Origin: Methylorubrum rhodinum
GTDB taxonomy: Bacteria; Pseudomonadota; Alphaproteobacteria; Rhizobiales; Beijerinckiaceae
DNA length: 64,000 nucleotides
Assembly (NCBI RefSeq): GCF_014199935.1
Contig: NZ_JACHOP010000001.1
Coordinates: forward strand, 124,001-188,000
Reading direction: 5' to 3'
The notes beneath the pieces are model-generated. The model saw only the letters and a list, made by a program, of their open reading frames with translations. It was not told where the DNA came from and did no database searches. The position numbers and the translations under genes are program-made. This document shows, piece by piece, positions 43,751 to 54,384 of the stretch. Within the stretch, counting starts at the first letter, position 1. Each line of letters begins with the position of its first letter.

Positions 43751-43760
43751 GGGAGCCGGG

Positions 43761-43877
43761 CTACACCTCGCGGAGAGGGGCCGCAACGCAGGGTCGGTCT
43801 TCATCCTCGCCGATGTCTTCCGCCCCTTCCATGGCGGCCAGGATGTCCGGCGGAAGCGTATCGAAATCCTCCGCCAT
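43761..43877 (-). CDS. Possible 38-residue acidic small protein upstream of the carbamoyltransferase
   Basis: ATG at 43877 with AAGGGG about 9 bases upstream; TAG at 43761-43763, 10 bases before the carbamoyltransferase start. The product is acidic (MAEDFDTLPPDILAAM, then GAEDIGEDEDRPC) with no signal peptide. The spacing and ribosome site favour a real leader or small subunit; the short length leaves doubt. Confidence 0.4.
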   Translation of the reverse strand: MAEDFDTLPPDILAAMEGAEDIGEDEDRPCVAAPLREV

Positions 43878-43943
43878 GCTGATTCGCCCCTTCTTCACGC
43901 TCCGTTCCTCGACCCGAGGCATCGCGTGCGCGCCCAAGCGACG

Positions 43944-45137
43944 TCAAGCGTCGGGCGACCTCCGTCGAGCGAGGACGAGCACCACAGCCCCGACGATACC
44001 CGACAGGAGCGAACCGGCGAGCACGCCGAGCTTGGTCTCGGTCTCGTGCAAGCCGTCGGTGAAGGCCAGCCCTCCGATGAACAGGCTCATGGTGAAGCCG
44101 ATGCCGCACAGGAGCGTCACGCCGTAGACCTGCCCCCAGTTCGCCCCCGCAGGCCGCGCTGCGAGCCCGGTGGCCACAGCGAGGCGCACGGCGGCGAAGA
44201 TGCCCGCCTGCTTGCCGAGGAACAGGCCGAGCGCGACGCCGAGGGTCACCGGATCGAGCAGCGCTTTGGCCGGCAGACCCAGCAGCGTGACGCCGGCATT
44301 GGCGAAGCCGAAGACCGGGACGATTAGGAACGACACCCAGGGGCTCAGGGCGTGCTCCAGCCGGTGCAGCGGCGATTCCACGTCCTCCGGCCGTCCCGGG
44401 CTCGGGCGGATCGGCACGAACAGGGCGAGCAGCACGCCCGCCACGGTGGCGTGGACGCCCGAGCGCAGCACGAAGAACCACAGGGCCAGCCCGGCCAGCA
44501 GGTAGGGTGAGAGCGCCCGCACGCCGAGGCGGTTGAGGGCGAGGAGCAGCGCCAGCACGCCGGCGGCGGAGGCCAGCATCACGCCGTCGAGGCTGCCCGT
44601 ATAGAACAGGGCGATGATGATCACCGCGCCGAGATCGTCGACGATGGCGACCGCTGACAGGAAGATCTTGAGCGAGATCGGCACGCGGGGCCCGAGCAGC
44701 GCGAGGACGCCGAGCGCGAAGGCGATGTCGGTGGCCGCCGGGATCGCCCAGCCGCGCGCGGTGCCGGAGCCGGCGTTGAACGCGAGGTAGACCAGCGCGG
44801 GCGCGATCATGCCGGCCGCGGCGGCGAGCCCCGGCAGCACCCGATCGGGCCAGGTGCGCAGGCGCCCGTCGAGGGCCTCGCGCTTGATCTCCAGCCCGAC
44901 CAGCAGGAAGAACACGGCCATCAGGCCGTCGTTGATCCAGTGCAGCAGGCTCAGCGGCCCGAGATGGATGTGCAGGGCGTGGTGGTAGCTCTCCGCCAGG
45001 GCTGAGTTGGCGACGACGAGCGCCGCCGCCGCGGCCACCATGAGCACGATGCCGCCCGCGGCCTCGTTGGCCATGACGGTGCGGATCGCCGAGAGCGGAC
45101 GCTTCAAGGCGCGGACGGGCTTGAGGGGCGCGTTCAT
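43944..45137 (-). CDS. nhaA: Na+/H+ antiporter NhaA
   Basis: 397 residues, about 12 membrane segments. It exports Na+ in exchange for protons. The ion-binding pair Asp167-Asp168 is in [10 protein letters not shown], with Asp137 ([11 protein letters not shown]) equivalent to the assisting Asp133 of the E. coli protein. The N-terminal pH-sensing part contains [22 protein letters not shown]. The ATG at 45137 starts [14 protein letters not shown]. It is separated from the neighbouring tlpA-like gene by about 100 bases on the same strand. Confidence 0.95.
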   Translation of the reverse strand: MNAPLKPVRALKRPLSAIRTVMANEAAGGIVLMVAAAAALVVANSALAESYHHALHIHLGPLSLLHWINDGLMAVFFLLVGLEIKREALDGRLRTWPDRVLPGLAAAAGMIAPALVYLAFNAGSGTARGWAIPAATDIAFALGVLALLGPRVPISLKIFLSAVAIVDDLGAVIIIALFYTGSLDGVMLASAAGVLALLLALNRLGVRALSPYLLAGLALWFFVLRSGVHATVAGVLLALFVPIRPSPGRPEDVESPLHRLEHALSPWVSFLIVPVFGFANAGVTLLGLPAKALLDPVTLGVALGLFLGKQAGIFAAVRLAVATGLAARPAGANWGQVYGVTLLCGIGFTMSLFIGGLAFTDGLHETETKLGVLAGSLLSGIVGAVVLVLARRRSPDA

Positions 45138-45239
45138 AGGGCTCCGGTGCCCTGTCTCGCTCGATGAGGCAAGCAAGATCGGGCCGGACAAATCCGGTTT
45201 TCGGTCGCTTGCTCGGGGGATGCGACCGATGCCGTGCGA

Positions 45240-45887
45240 TCAGGCTCCCTCGCCCAAGGCCGCCCGGATCAGTTTCTTCCCCTCCTCGCCAGACCATTCG
45301 GCCGGGCCCTTCATCACGCCGAGCATGCAGCCCTTCGGGTCGACCAGGGCCGTGGTCGGCAGGCCCGTCGAGCCGGCGGCCGATTGCAGCGCCGGCAGCA
45401 CCTTGCCTTCGGGGTCGCCGTAATAGGTCAGGCCCGCGATGCCGTTGGCCTTGAACCAGGCCGGCGGCCGGTCGAGGTTGCGCGTCTCGACGTTGATCGC
45501 CACCACCTGGAAGCGGTCCCCGCCGAGTTCGGCCTGGAGCCGGTCGAGGGCCGGCATCTCGGCCTTGCAGGGGGCGCACCACGTCGCCCACAGGTTCACC
45601 AGCAGCAGCTTTCCGCCGAGCGCCGCGAGGTCGGTCGGAGCGCCGTCCGGGCCCTTGAAGGCGAGCGCCGGGGCGGGCTTGGGCGCCGGCCACGCCTCGA
45701 AGGCGGCGATTGCGCCGCGCGCGAGTGGCGCGAGCCGGGCAGCGGTGGGGGCGGCCTCCGCGCAGGGACCGGTGGGCCCGAGGCCGACGAGGTTGCCGAG
45801 GTTCTGGCCGGTCCCGTATAGGGCGAACCCGCCGATCAGCGCGGCGGCGAGCGCGCCGCCGGCCAGGAATGTCGGGTTTGCCCTCAC
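45240..45887 (-). CDS. tlpA: TlpA-type membrane-anchored thiol:disulfide oxidoreductase
   Basis: 215 residues, GTG start at 45887 with AAGGAG 7 bases upstream. Membrane anchor at about 7-25 ([19 protein letters not shown]); the rest is periplasmic. Thioredoxin fold with [15 protein letters not shown], active Cys104 and Cys107, and the cis-Pro in [14 protein letters not shown]. An extra Cys42 lies near the anchor. TlpA reduces partner proteins needed for cytochrome oxidase (CuA) assembly. It is divergent from argH with only 42 bases between starts, an arrangement common in Rhizobiales. Confidence 0.9.
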   Translation of the reverse strand: MRANPTFLAGGALAAALIGGFALYGTGQNLGNLVGLGPTGPCAEAAPTAARLAPLARGAIAAFEAWPAPKPAPALAFKGPDGAPTDLAALGGKLLLVNLWATWCAPCKAEMPALDRLQAELGGDRFQVVAINVETRNLDRPPAWFKANGIAGLTYYGDPEGKVLPALQSAAGSTGLPTTALVDPKGCMLGVMKGPAEWSGEEGKKLIRAALGEGA

Positions 45888-45929
45888 CGGCAGGCTCCTT
45901 TGCGCGCAGTCGAGAAGGTGGAACGGGCC

Positions 45930-47387
45930 ATGAGCAACCGGATGTGGGGCGGGCGCTTCGCGAGCGGCCCCGCCGAGATCATGGAGGAGATCAACGCCTC
46001 CATCGGGTTCGACCGGCGCCTCGCGCCCCAGGACATCCGCGGCTCGCTGGCGCATGTCGCGATGCTGGGCAAGAAGGGCATCCTGCCGGCCGACGATGTG
46101 GCCGCGATTTCCGACGGGCTCAAGTCCGTCGAGGCCGAGATCGCGCGCGGCGAATTCGCGTATCGGCGCGAACTGGAAGACATCCACATGGCGGTGGAGA
46201 GCCGCCTCACCGAGATCGTCGGCCCAACTGCGGGGCGCCTCCACACCGCCCGCTCGCGCAACGATCAGGTCGCCACCGACATGCGGCTGTGGGTGCGCGA
46301 CACCCTCGATGCGCTGGACGCGCAGGTCGCCGAATTGCAGCGGGTGCTGGCCGAGAGCGCGGAGAAGTACGCCGCAACGGTGATGCCGGGCTTCACCCAC
46401 CTGCAATCGGCCCAGCCCGTCACCTTCGGCCACCATTGCCTCGCCTATGTCGAGATGCTGGCGCGCGACCGCGGCCGGTTCCGCGATGCCCGCGCGCGCC
46501 TCAACGAGTGCCCGCTCGGCGCTGCGGCGCTCGCCGGCACCTCCTTCCCGATCGACCGGCACGCGGTCGCCGCCGCGCTCGGCTTCGACCGGCCGACGGC
46601 GAATTCCCTGGATTCGGTGGCCGACCGCGACTTCGCGCTCGAATCGCTCGCCGCCGCCTCGATCTGCGCCGTCCACCTCTCGCGCTTCGCCGAGGAGCTG
46701 GTGGTGTGGACCTCGGCCCAGTTCGGCTTCGTGAAGCTGTCCGACCGCTTCACCACCGGCTCGTCGATCATGCCGCAGAAGCGCAACCCCGACGCCGCCG
46801 AGTTGGTGCGCGCCAAGGCCGGCCGCATCGTCGGCGCGCTGACCGGCCTGCTCATCGTGATGAAGGGGCTGCCGCTCGCCTATTCCAAGGACATGCAGGA
46901 GGACAAGGAGGGCACCTTCGACGCGCTCCAGTCGCTCTCCCTGTGTCTGGCCGCCATGACCGGCATGGTGCGCGATCTCGAGCCCGTCACCGAGACGCTG
47001 AAGTGCGCCGCGGGCTCGGGCTACGCCACCGCCACCGATCTGGCCGACTGGCTGGTGCGGGAACTCGGCATGCCGTTCCGGCAGGCCCACCACGTCACCG
47101 GTCGGGTCGTCGCCGCGGCGGCCGAGCGCGGCGTCGGGCTGGAGGAGCTTCCGCTCGACGCGATGCGGGAAATCGAGCCGCAGATCACCGACGCCGTGTT
47201 CGCCGTGCTCGGCGTCGAGAATTCGGTGGCGAGCCGCACCAGCTACGGCGGCACCGCGCCGGACAACGTCCGGGTCCAGGCGCAGGCCTGGCTCGCGAAA
47301 CTGGCACCTGTGGAGAAGGTGGACGGCGGCGCGGGAACGGGCATGGAAAGTGCGGCGTTCATGGAACGGCCAGCTGAGCTTAGCTAG
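45930..47387 (+). CDS. argH: Argininosuccinate lyase
   Basis: 485 residues from the ATG at 45930. It cleaves argininosuccinate to arginine and fumarate, the last step of arginine synthesis. The fumarase-superfamily signature [11 protein letters not shown] is at 277-287, with the catalytic Ser in the mobile loop; [13 protein letters not shown] and THLQ (His157) complete the active site. AAGGTGGA precedes the start. In many relatives a small lipoprotein gene and lysA follow; here a 96-residue protein and an IalB-like gene do. Confidence 0.96.
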   Translation: MSNRMWGGRFASGPAEIMEEINASIGFDRRLAPQDIRGSLAHVAMLGKKGILPADDVAAISDGLKSVEAEIARGEFAYRRELEDIHMAVESRLTEIVGPTAGRLHTARSRNDQVATDMRLWVRDTLDALDAQVAELQRVLAESAEKYAATVMPGFTHLQSAQPVTFGHHCLAYVEMLARDRGRFRDARARLNECPLGAAALAGTSFPIDRHAVAAALGFDRPTANSLDSVADRDFALESLAAASICAVHLSRFAEELVVWTSAQFGFVKLSDRFTTGSSIMPQKRNPDAAELVRAKAGRIVGALTGLLIVMKGLPLAYSKDMQEDKEGTFDALQSLSLCLAAMTGMVRDLEPVTETLKCAAGSGYATATDLADWLVRELGMPFRQAHHVTGRVVAAAAERGVGLEELPLDAMREIEPQITDAVFAVLGVENSVASRTSYGGTAPDNVRVQAQAWLAKLAPVEKVDGGAGTGMESAAFMERPAELS

Positions 47388-47485
47388 AGCATCGGTCTGA
47401 CAAGGTGGTCGCCGGCTTGTCAGAGAAAGCCGATGCGCTCGGGGAGCTTGGCTATCCGGACGCTCGAACCCGCGGAGTCCCGTCG

Positions 47486-47776
47486 ATGAATGTTGAGAGC
47501 TGGATCACGGTCGAGGAAACCCCTGCCCTGGCGCAGGCGGCGCGGGAGGCGATCGAAGCCCGTCTGGCCCGGTTCTCTGTCGCCCAGCGCGACGCGTTCT
47601 GGGCCTCGATCGTGAAGGCCTACAACACGCCCTACAACGACCCGGTGAAGAAGCCGGCGGCCCCGAAGCCCGCCGAGCCGGCGCCGGTGGTGGAACTGGT
47701 GGTCCTGCCGGAGATCGCGTTGCCGGTAGCCGCCATCGCCTCCGCGGCGCTCGCCGCCGAGATCCGCGCGGCCTGA
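47486..47776 (+). CDS. Small protein of unknown function
   Basis: 96 residues from the ATG at 47486, with GGAG about 9 bases upstream. The first half is helical and soluble (NVESWITVEETPALAQAAR, RFSVAQRDAFWASIVKAYNT); the second half is Pro/Ala-rich and turns hydrophobic (VVLPEIALPVAAIASAALAA). No family was recognised. Upstream in-frame starts are less supported. It may be co-transcribed with argH. Confidence 0.6.
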   Translation: MNVESWITVEETPALAQAAREAIEARLARFSVAQRDAFWASIVKAYNTPYNDPVKKPAAPKPAEPAPVVELVVLPEIALPVAAIASAALAAEIRAA

Positions 47777-47893
47777 AACGGCTGTTTTTAGGTTGATGCC
47801 GGGCCGGCGGGACTTTCCCATCCCGCCCGCGGCCATCATGCTGCCGCGAGAGAAGGCGAGCGGAGCCGTTCGTTCGACCGGAAAAAGCGTGAG

Positions 47894-48592
47894 ATGCAGC
47901 GGACCCGCCTCCCGACCCTCCTGACCGCCCTCCCCGTCCTGCTCGCGCCCTGGCTGATCGCCGCCGGCGCGTCGCTCGTGCCGATGCCGGCAGAGCGCGC
48001 CCATGCGCAGGCCGCCGCCGAGGCGCAAGCGGCCGAAGCGGCCCCGGAGGAAGGGCGGCGCGGCCGCCGCGGGCGTCGGCAACAGCCGAAGAGCGCGGCC
48101 CTGCCGCCGGGCATGCAGCAGGCGGTGCCGCTCGCGGTGTTCGGCGACTGGAACGTGTTCACCAATGGCGGGCAGGCGCGCGACAAGCTCTGCTACGCCA
48201 TCGCCCAGCCGACGACGCGCAGCCCGAAATCGCTCGCCCGCGACACCGGCTTCCTGTTCGTCTCCTTCGCCAAGGGCGGCGCGCAGAGCGAGATCGCAGT
48301 GATGCTCGGCTTCAAGCCGAAGCCCGCGGCGGCGCAAGCCAAGCCGGGCGCGGCCGCCGCCCCGAGCGACCCGTATCTGACCGTCGGCGCGACCCGCTAC
48401 GGCCTCGTCGTCAAGGACGAGAACGCCTGGGTGCAGAACCAGGCCGAGGAGCCGCGCATCGTCGCCGAGATGAGCCGCACCCAGACCGCCACCGTCCGTA
48501 CCACCTCCCAGCGAGGCAACCCGACCCAGGACGAGTACGCGATGGGTGGGTTCGCCGAGGCGCTGAAGCGGGCCCGGGAGGAGTGCAAGTAG
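47894..48592 (+). CDS. Invasion-associated locus B (IalB) family protein
   Basis: 232 residues. Signal peptide with LLTALPVLLAPWLIAAGASL, then an Ala/Glu and Arg-rich linker (GRRGRRGRRQQ). The domain begins VFGDWNVFTNGGQARDKLCYA, the FGDW...C pattern of IalB-type periplasmic proteins, and runs to QDEYAMGGFAEALKRAREEC. Two cysteines probably form a disulfide. Many free-living relatives have several such genes, so the name does not imply host invasion here. Confidence 0.85.
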   Translation: MQRTRLPTLLTALPVLLAPWLIAAGASLVPMPAERAHAQAAAEAQAAEAAPEEGRRGRRGRRQQPKSAALPPGMQQAVPLAVFGDWNVFTNGGQARDKLCYAIAQPTTRSPKSLARDTGFLFVSFAKGGAQSEIAVMLGFKPKPAAAQAKPGAAAAPSDPYLTVGATRYGLVVKDENAWVQNQAEEPRIVAEMSRTQTATVRTTSQRGNPTQDEYAMGGFAEALKRAREECK

Positions 48593-48608
48593 GGTTTTTG
48601 GACCCTCA

Positions 48609-48680
48609 CCGTCATCGCAAGGCGTCGAACACGTCCGACGAATCGCGTCGGCCGCTGCCTCACGCCGTCATTGCGAGGCG
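48609..48680. repeat. Two short direct repeats downstream of the IalB-like gene
   Basis: CCGTCATCGCAAGGCG at 48609-48624 and CCGTCATTGCGAGGCG at 48665-48680 are near-identical direct copies. They lie between convergent genes. Confidence 0.5.
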
Positions 48681-48693
48681 GGATCGTCGGCTT

Positions 48694-49455
48694 TCAGCTC
48701 TTGAGCCGATATCCGGTCCGAAAGATCCACGTCACCAGCCCGAGGCAGAGCGCCAGGAACAGAAACGTCACCGCGACGCTGACGCCGACCGCCACGTCGC
48801 CCTTGCCGAAGAAGGCCCAGCGGAAGGCGCTGACGAGGTAGACCACCGGGTTGGCGTGGCTGACGGCGTACCAGAACGGCGGCAGCATCTCGATCGAGTA
48901 GAAGCTTCCGCCGAGGAAGGTCAGCGGCGTGACGATGAGGAGCGGCACGAGCTGAAGCTTCTCGAACCCGTCCGCCCACAGGCCGATGACGAAGCCGAAC
49001 AGGCTGAAGGTCACGGCCGTCAACAGCAGGAAGGCCACCATCCAGACCGGATGCTCGATGTGCAGCGGCACGAACAGGGCGGCGGTGGCGAGGATGACGA
49101 GGCCGATGAAGATCGACTTGGTGGCCGCCGCGCCGACATAGCCGAGCACCACCTCGAACGGCGCGATCGGGGCCGAGAGCAGTTCGTAGATCGTGCCGGA
49201 GAAGCGCGGGAAGTAGATGCCGAAGGCGGCGTTGGAGATGCTTTGGGTCAGGAGCGAGAGCATCATCAGCCCCGGCACGATGAAGGCGCCGTAGGGGATG
49301 CCGTCCACGCTCTCGACCCGCGAGCCGATCGCGGCGCCGAACACCACGAAGTAGAGCGAGGTCGCGATCACGGGAGCGACGATGCTCTGGAGCGCGGTGC
49401 GCCAGAAGCGCGCCATCTCGAAGCGGTAGATCGCCAGGACCGCCGGCAGGTTCAT
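48694..49455 (-). CDS. ABC-2 type transporter permease (YadH-like)
   Basis: 253 residues with six membrane segments, matching the 256-residue E. coli Yad[21 protein letters not shown] is the N-terminal amphipathic start, and [22 protein letters not shown] is the ABC-2 signature near the last segments. The ATPase gene ends 10 bases upstream, so the two form one exporter. The substrate is unknown; the family includes polysaccharide, antibiotic and NodJ-like exporters. Confidence 0.88.
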   Translation of the reverse strand: MNLPAVLAIYRFEMARFWRTALQSIVAPVIATSLYFVVFGAAIGSRVESVDGIPYGAFIVPGLMMLSLLTQSISNAAFGIYFPRFSGTIYELLSAPIAPFEVVLGYVGAAATKSIFIGLVILATAALFVPLHIEHPVWMVAFLLLTAVTFSLFGFVIGLWADGFEKLQLVPLLIVTPLTFLGGSFYSIEMLPPFWYAVSHANPVVYLVSAFRWAFFGKGDVAVGVSVAVTFLFLALCLGLVTWIFRTGYRLKS

Positions 49456-49465
49456 GGCTGGAGCC

Positions 49466-50392
<927 letters not shown>

Positions 50393-50568
50393 CGCGGTCC
50401 GGAAGTGGGGTTGGGGCGCGCCCTATAGCACGCCCCGGGCCCGCGGGAAGCGCCGTTGCGCACCGGCCGAGATGCGACGTTTCAACATTCTTGGATGGTT
50501 CGTCGGGGAACCGTTCATGTTCCCCGCGCTTTCCATCAAGACTCTCCTGCGAAAACCTCCCCTGATCC

Positions 50569-50594
50569 GGCCTGCCCTCTCACGAAGGCGGGCC
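50569..50594. terminator. Hairpin 17 bases past the glucan-exporter gene
   Basis: Arms GGCCTGCC and GGCGGGCC (one G-T pair) with a 10-base loop. GTTTTC follows on the plus strand, while on the minus strand, in the direction of the exporter gene, a TTTT appears only about 14 bases later. Confidence 0.4.
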
Positions 50595-50610
50595 GTTTTC
50601 TTGCGTCGGA

Positions 50611-52383
50611 TCAGGCGGCCAGCGGCAGGTCGTCCTCGGCTTGCGCGGCCATGAACTGCGCCTTGGCGAGGTCGGCGAAGCGGTGGCCCTGCGCGACCAA
50701 CTCGTCGAAGGTCCCGGATTCCACGATCTTCCCGTGCTCGAACACGAGGATGCGGTCGGCGTTGCGGATCGTCGCGAGACGGTGGGCGATCACGAAGGTC
50801 GTGCGGCCCTCCATCACGGTCTCCAGAGCCTGCTGCAGCTTGCGCTCGGTGGCGGCGTCGAGCGCGCTCGTCGCCTCGTCGAGGATCAGCACCGGCGGGT
50901 TCTTCAGGAGCGCGCGGGCGATCGAGAGGCGCTGGCGCTCGCCGCCCGACAGCGAGCGACCGCGCTCGCCGATCACGGTGTCGAGGCCGTCGGACTGGCG
51001 GGCCATGAACTCGCCGGCCTGGGCGCGTTCCAGCGCGTCGAGCATCTCGGCGTCCGTGGCGTCGGGGCGGCCGACCTGAAGATTCTCGCGGATCGAGCGG
51101 TTGAACAGCATCGGCTCCTGGAACACCACGCCGATGTTGTGGCGCAGGGACGAGAGGCCGATGTCGCGGATGTCGGTGCCGTCGATGCGGATGGCGCCCT
51201 GGTCCGGGTCGAAGGTCCGGTGCAGCAGGCCGAGCGTGGTCGACTTGCCGGACCCCGTGGTGCCGACGAGCGCCACGGTCTCGCCGGGCCTGGCCGAGAA
51301 CGAGACGCCATCGAGGGCTTGGCGGCGGCCGTCGTAGGAGAAGGCGACGTCCTCGAACTCCACCGCGCCCTCGGGCCGGGCGAGCGGCTTGGCGTGCGGC
51401 CGGTCGCGCACGGTCGGCACCGTGTCGAGCACCTCGAAGAACTCGCGCATCTTCGGCGCCTGCATGAACACCCCGTTCACGAAGGTGACGACGTGGTCGA
51501 GCTTGGTCACCAGCATGGTGGCCAGACTCATGAAGGCGACGATCTCGCCCACCGTCGCGGCACCCTTCTGATGCAGCATGATGCCGGTGATGAAGATCGC
51601 CGTCATGGTCAGCGTGCCGGACGCGCGGGTGGCGACGTTGGCGAGCGCCCACCACGACAGGACCGGGATCTGCACCTTGAGCAGGTCGTGGATGATCGAG
51701 CGCATCGCCTCCTTCTCGGCCCGTGCGCGGGTGAAGGACTGGATGACGGCGACGTTGCCGAGCGCGTCGGAGGCGTGCGCGGCGAGGCCCGACTGGTACT
51801 CCTCGACCTCGCCCTGCAGCGTCTCGGTGCGGCGCAGGACATAGCTCGCCAGCGCCGTGAAGATCAGCACCAGCACGACGAGGATCGCCCCGAGGCGCCA
51901 GTTCACGAACAGCGTCAGCGGCAGCAGCACGCCGACGGAGAGCAGCGCGGAAAAATGCTCGCGGAAGAAGTTGAGCCAGATCCAGGCCATGCCGTTGGTG
52001 CCCTCCAGCATCGCCTTCAGCACCCGCCCCGAATGGTTCGAGGAGTGGAAGGCGATGGGCAGCTCCAGCACGTGCTCGAAGAAGTTCGCCATGGTGGCGA
52101 GCCGGTTGCGGTGCGCCAGCCGGTCGGAATGGAGGGCGATGGCCACGCCCGCGCCGATGGTGAACAGGCCGAACACCACCCAGGCCACGATCCACGGGGC
52201 GAGCGAGATCGCGGGCGCCTCCTTCGACAGGTGCGTCAGCCCGTCGATGATGCGGCCCATGATGAGCGGCTCGGCGAAGGCCGCGACCGAGAGGGCGACG
52301 TTGGCCAGGATCAGACCCACGGCCAGCCGCTTCTCCGCCCCGAGCAGGCCCAGCACCCGCGCGTAGAGACGAATCATCGACAT
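50611..52383 (-). CDS. ndvA: Cyclic beta-glucan ABC exporter (NdvA/ChvA family)
   Basis: 590 residues, a fused permease/ATPase half-transporter. Six membrane segments within residues 20-300, including the NdvA-like start SMIRLYARVLGLLGAEKRL and FAEPLIMGRIIDGL. The ATPase has Walker A GTTGSGKST (374-382), LSGGERQRLSIARALL, and VLILDEATSALD. NdvA/ChvA proteins export cyclic beta-1,2-glucan to the periplasm, important for osmoadaptation and plant interaction. No glucan synthase (ndvB) is in the window. It is divergent from the stator pair across about 260 bases. Confidence 0.9.
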   Translation of the reverse strand: MSMIRLYARVLGLLGAEKRLAVGLILANVALSVAAFAEPLIMGRIIDGLTHLSKEAPAISLAPWIVAWVVFGLFTIGAGVAIALHSDRLAHRNRLATMANFFEHVLELPIAFHSSNHSGRVLKAMLEGTNGMAWIWLNFFREHFSALLSVGVLLPLTLFVNWRLGAILVVLVLIFTALASYVLRRTETLQGEVEEYQSGLAAHASDALGNVAVIQSFTRARAEKEAMRSIIHDLLKVQIPVLSWWALANVATRASGTLTMTAIFITGIMLHQKGAATVGEIVAFMSLATMLVTKLDHVVTFVNGVFMQAPKMREFFEVLDTVPTVRDRPHAKPLARPEGAVEFEDVAFSYDGRRQALDGVSFSARPGETVALVGTTGSGKSTTLGLLHRTFDPDQGAIRIDGTDIRDIGLSSLRHNIGVVFQEPMLFNRSIRENLQVGRPDATDAEMLDALERAQAGEFMARQSDGLDTVIGERGRSLSGGERQRLSIARALLKNPPVLILDEATSALDAATERKLQQALETVMEGRTTFVIAHRLATIRNADRILVFEHGKIVESGTFDELVAQGHRFADLAKAQFMAAQAEDDLPLAA

Positions 52384-52644
52384 CTGCGTTTCGCTCCCGT
52401 CCCGGCCGGCCGTATCCTCGGCTCCGGGCTCTTGAGACCCGCCGGGACAGGTCCCGGCCCCGGCGATCCGGCTCCGCTCAGGCGGGTTTTCGGACCATCG
52501 GTGCGGGACTTATGCCCCGCTTCCCCTGAACGGCACATGACGCGGGCGCGAGCGCTTCGGCAACGTCCTTTACGGTTCCTTCAGGCTGTTTTTTTAGATC
52601 TGTGACGAGTGCCCGCAGGCGGGCAGGATCGGGCGTCGCGTCTC

Positions 52645-53418
52645 ATGGATCTCGCAACCGGTATCGGGCTCGTCGGCGGCGTCGGCGTCGTCTTCACCCT
52701 GATCATGATCGATGGCGGCAACTTCGCCGCCTATTTCGACAAGCATGCGGTGATCGTCATCTTCGGCGGCGCGGTCGCCGCCACGATGATCCGGTTTCCC
52801 TTCTCGACCATGCTGCACGGCCTGCCGATGGGCCTGCGCTACGCCTTCACCATGCGGGCGATCAAGCCGCACGACCTGATCGAGGAGATCACCAAGATCG
52901 CCGAGGTGGTGCGCAAGAGCGGGCCCATCGCGCTGGAGAACATGGAGATCTCCGATCCCTTCCTGGCCCAGGGCGCGCGCTACATCGCCGACGGCTACGA
53001 CCGCGACTTCATCCGCGACACGATGGAGCGCGACCGCGACAACTTCCTGATGCACCTCGACGAGGGCTCGAAGATCTACCGGGCGTTCGGCGACTGCGCC
53101 CCGGCCTGGGGCATGATCGGCACCATCCTCGGCATGGTGACGATGTTCGCCAACATGTCCGACCCGTCGAAGCTCGGCCCCGCCATGGCGACCGCCCTGC
53201 TCGCGACCCTCTACGGCGCCTTGATCGCCAACATGATCACCCTGCCGATCGCCGACAAGCTCCACGTCAAGCTGGAGGAGGAGGACGTGTCGCGTTCCCT
53301 GATCATCGACGGCATCCTGCTGATCCGCGACCAGAAGAGCGCCTCACTCGTGCGCGAGATGCTGATCGCCTACCTCCCGGCCAACCACCGCGCCGACCTC
53401 GTCGCCGAAGCGGCCTGA
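52645..53418 (+). CDS. MotA/PomA-type stator channel subunit
   Basis: 257 residues from the ATG at 52645, close to PomA (about 254) and shorter than classical alphaproteobacterial MotA. Four membrane segments: two near the start (GIGLVGGVGVVFTLIMI and AVIVIFGGAVAATMI), then a large cytosolic loop rich in charged residues, then FGDCAPAWGMIGTILGMVTM (conserved Pro) and LLATLYGALIANMITLP. It works with the MotB-like protein encoded next. No flagellar structural gene is nearby. Confidence 0.85.
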   Translation: MDLATGIGLVGGVGVVFTLIMIDGGNFAAYFDKHAVIVIFGGAVAATMIRFPFSTMLHGLPMGLRYAFTMRAIKPHDLIEEITKIAEVVRKSGPIALENMEISDPFLAQGARYIADGYDRDFIRDTMERDRDNFLMHLDEGSKIYRAFGDCAPAWGMIGTILGMVTMFANMSDPSKLGPAMATALLATLYGALIANMITLPIADKLHVKLEEEDVSRSLIIDGILLIRDQKSASLVREMLIAYLPANHRADLVAEAA

Positions 53419-53482
53419 TCTTCATGTGCCCCGCTCCCGCGGGGCGTCCGGCGGACGGCCGCCGCGGCGCGTTTGCGCCGGC

Positions 53483-53511
53483 AGACCGCGATGGTGAGGC
53501 ACCATCGCGGT
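53483..53511 (+). other. Perfect 13-base hairpin between the stator genes
   Basis: Arms GACCGCGATGGTG and CACCATCGCGGTC with an AGG loop, ending 21 bases before the MotB-like start. A short TTT follows but no long T-tract. It may stop or slow transcription, or set the ratio of the two subunits by protecting RNA ends. Confidence 0.6.
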
Positions 53512-53532
53512 CCGGTTTGAGGAGAGAGGGAC

Positions 53533-54366
53533 GTGGCCAAGAAGAAGCGCGGCGGCGCGCATGGCGGTCACGGCTGGTTCGTGACCTTCGCCGACCTGAT
53601 GGCGCTCCTGATGAGCTTCTTCGTCATGATCGCCGCCTACTCGACCCAGGACCAGAAGAAGCTCCAGGTCGTGGCGGGCTCGATGCGCGACGCGTTCGGC
53701 ACCAACAAGGAATCGAAGTTCGCCGGCATCATCGAGCAGGAGGGCCTGCCGACCGCGGACAAGCTCAAGCACCTGCGCGACGTGCCGCCGGAGCGGGCCT
53801 CCGACCGCACCACCCCGCCGCAGGTCGACAGCGGCCTCGACGACGGCATCCCCGACCGCGGCTATCCGGAAGCGTTCGGGCAGGCCGCCGCCTCGCTGCG
53901 CCAGGCGATGCAGGACATGCCGGAGGTGGCCGAACTCTCGAAGAACATCATCATCTCGCCGACCCGGCGCGGGCTCGACGTGGCGATCGTCGATCAGGAC
54001 GGGCGCTCTATGTTCCCCGAAGGATCGACCCGGCCCTACGACCGCACCCGGCGCCTGCTGGAGAAGCTGGTGCCGACGCTGGCGCGGCTGCCCAACCGCA
54101 TCGTCGTGACGGGCTACACCGCGACGCCCCGGCCGGGCTCGCGCGACACGGCCCCGCCGTGGGAGCTGTCGGCCAACCGCGCGCTCAGCGTGCGCGAGAT
54201 CCTGGCCGGCGCCGGCCTGTCCGACGACCGCTTCGCCTCGGTGAGCGGCAAGGCCGACACCGAGCCGATGTTTCCCGACAATCCCTATCTCGCGGCCAAC
54301 CGCCGGGTGACGGTGACGCTGCTGGCCGAGGCGCCGCCGACGCCGAACGGCAAGTCGCTGCCGTAG
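53533..54366 (+). CDS. MotB/PomB-type stator subunit with OmpA-like domain
   Basis: 277 residues, GTG start at 53533 with GAGGAGAGAGG upstream. One membrane segment near the N-terminus: WFVTFADLMALLMSFFVMI, with the ion-coupling Asp21. The periplasmic plug and linker lead to an OmpA/MotB peptidoglycan-binding part (RIVVTGYTATPR, LSANRALSVREIL, LAANRRVTVTLL). It couples ion flow to force with the MotA-like protein, classically for flagellar rotation. The ion (H+ or Na+) cannot be told. Confidence 0.87.
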   Translation: MAKKKRGGAHGGHGWFVTFADLMALLMSFFVMIAAYSTQDQKKLQVVAGSMRDAFGTNKESKFAGIIEQEGLPTADKLKHLRDVPPERASDRTTPPQVDSGLDDGIPDRGYPEAFGQAAASLRQAMQDMPEVAELSKNIIISPTRRGLDVAIVDQDGRSMFPEGSTRPYDRTRRLLEKLVPTLARLPNRIVVTGYTATPRPGSRDTAPPWELSANRALSVREILAGAGLSDDRFASVSGKADTEPMFPDNPYLAANRRVTVTLLAEAPPTPNGKSLP

Positions 54367-54384
54367 CGGCTCCCCGAGGAGCGG

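Noticed and set aside
43761..45137. Carbamoyltransferase and nhaA as one operon
   Set aside because: They share a strand, but about 190 bases separate nhaA's stop from the carbamoyltransferase start, with a candidate small gene between and no functional link.
52645..54366. Reading of the stator pair as TolQ/TolR or ExbB/ExbD
   Set aside because: The second protein has the FADLM coupling motif and an OmpA-like peptidoglycan-binding domain, which TolR and ExbD lack.
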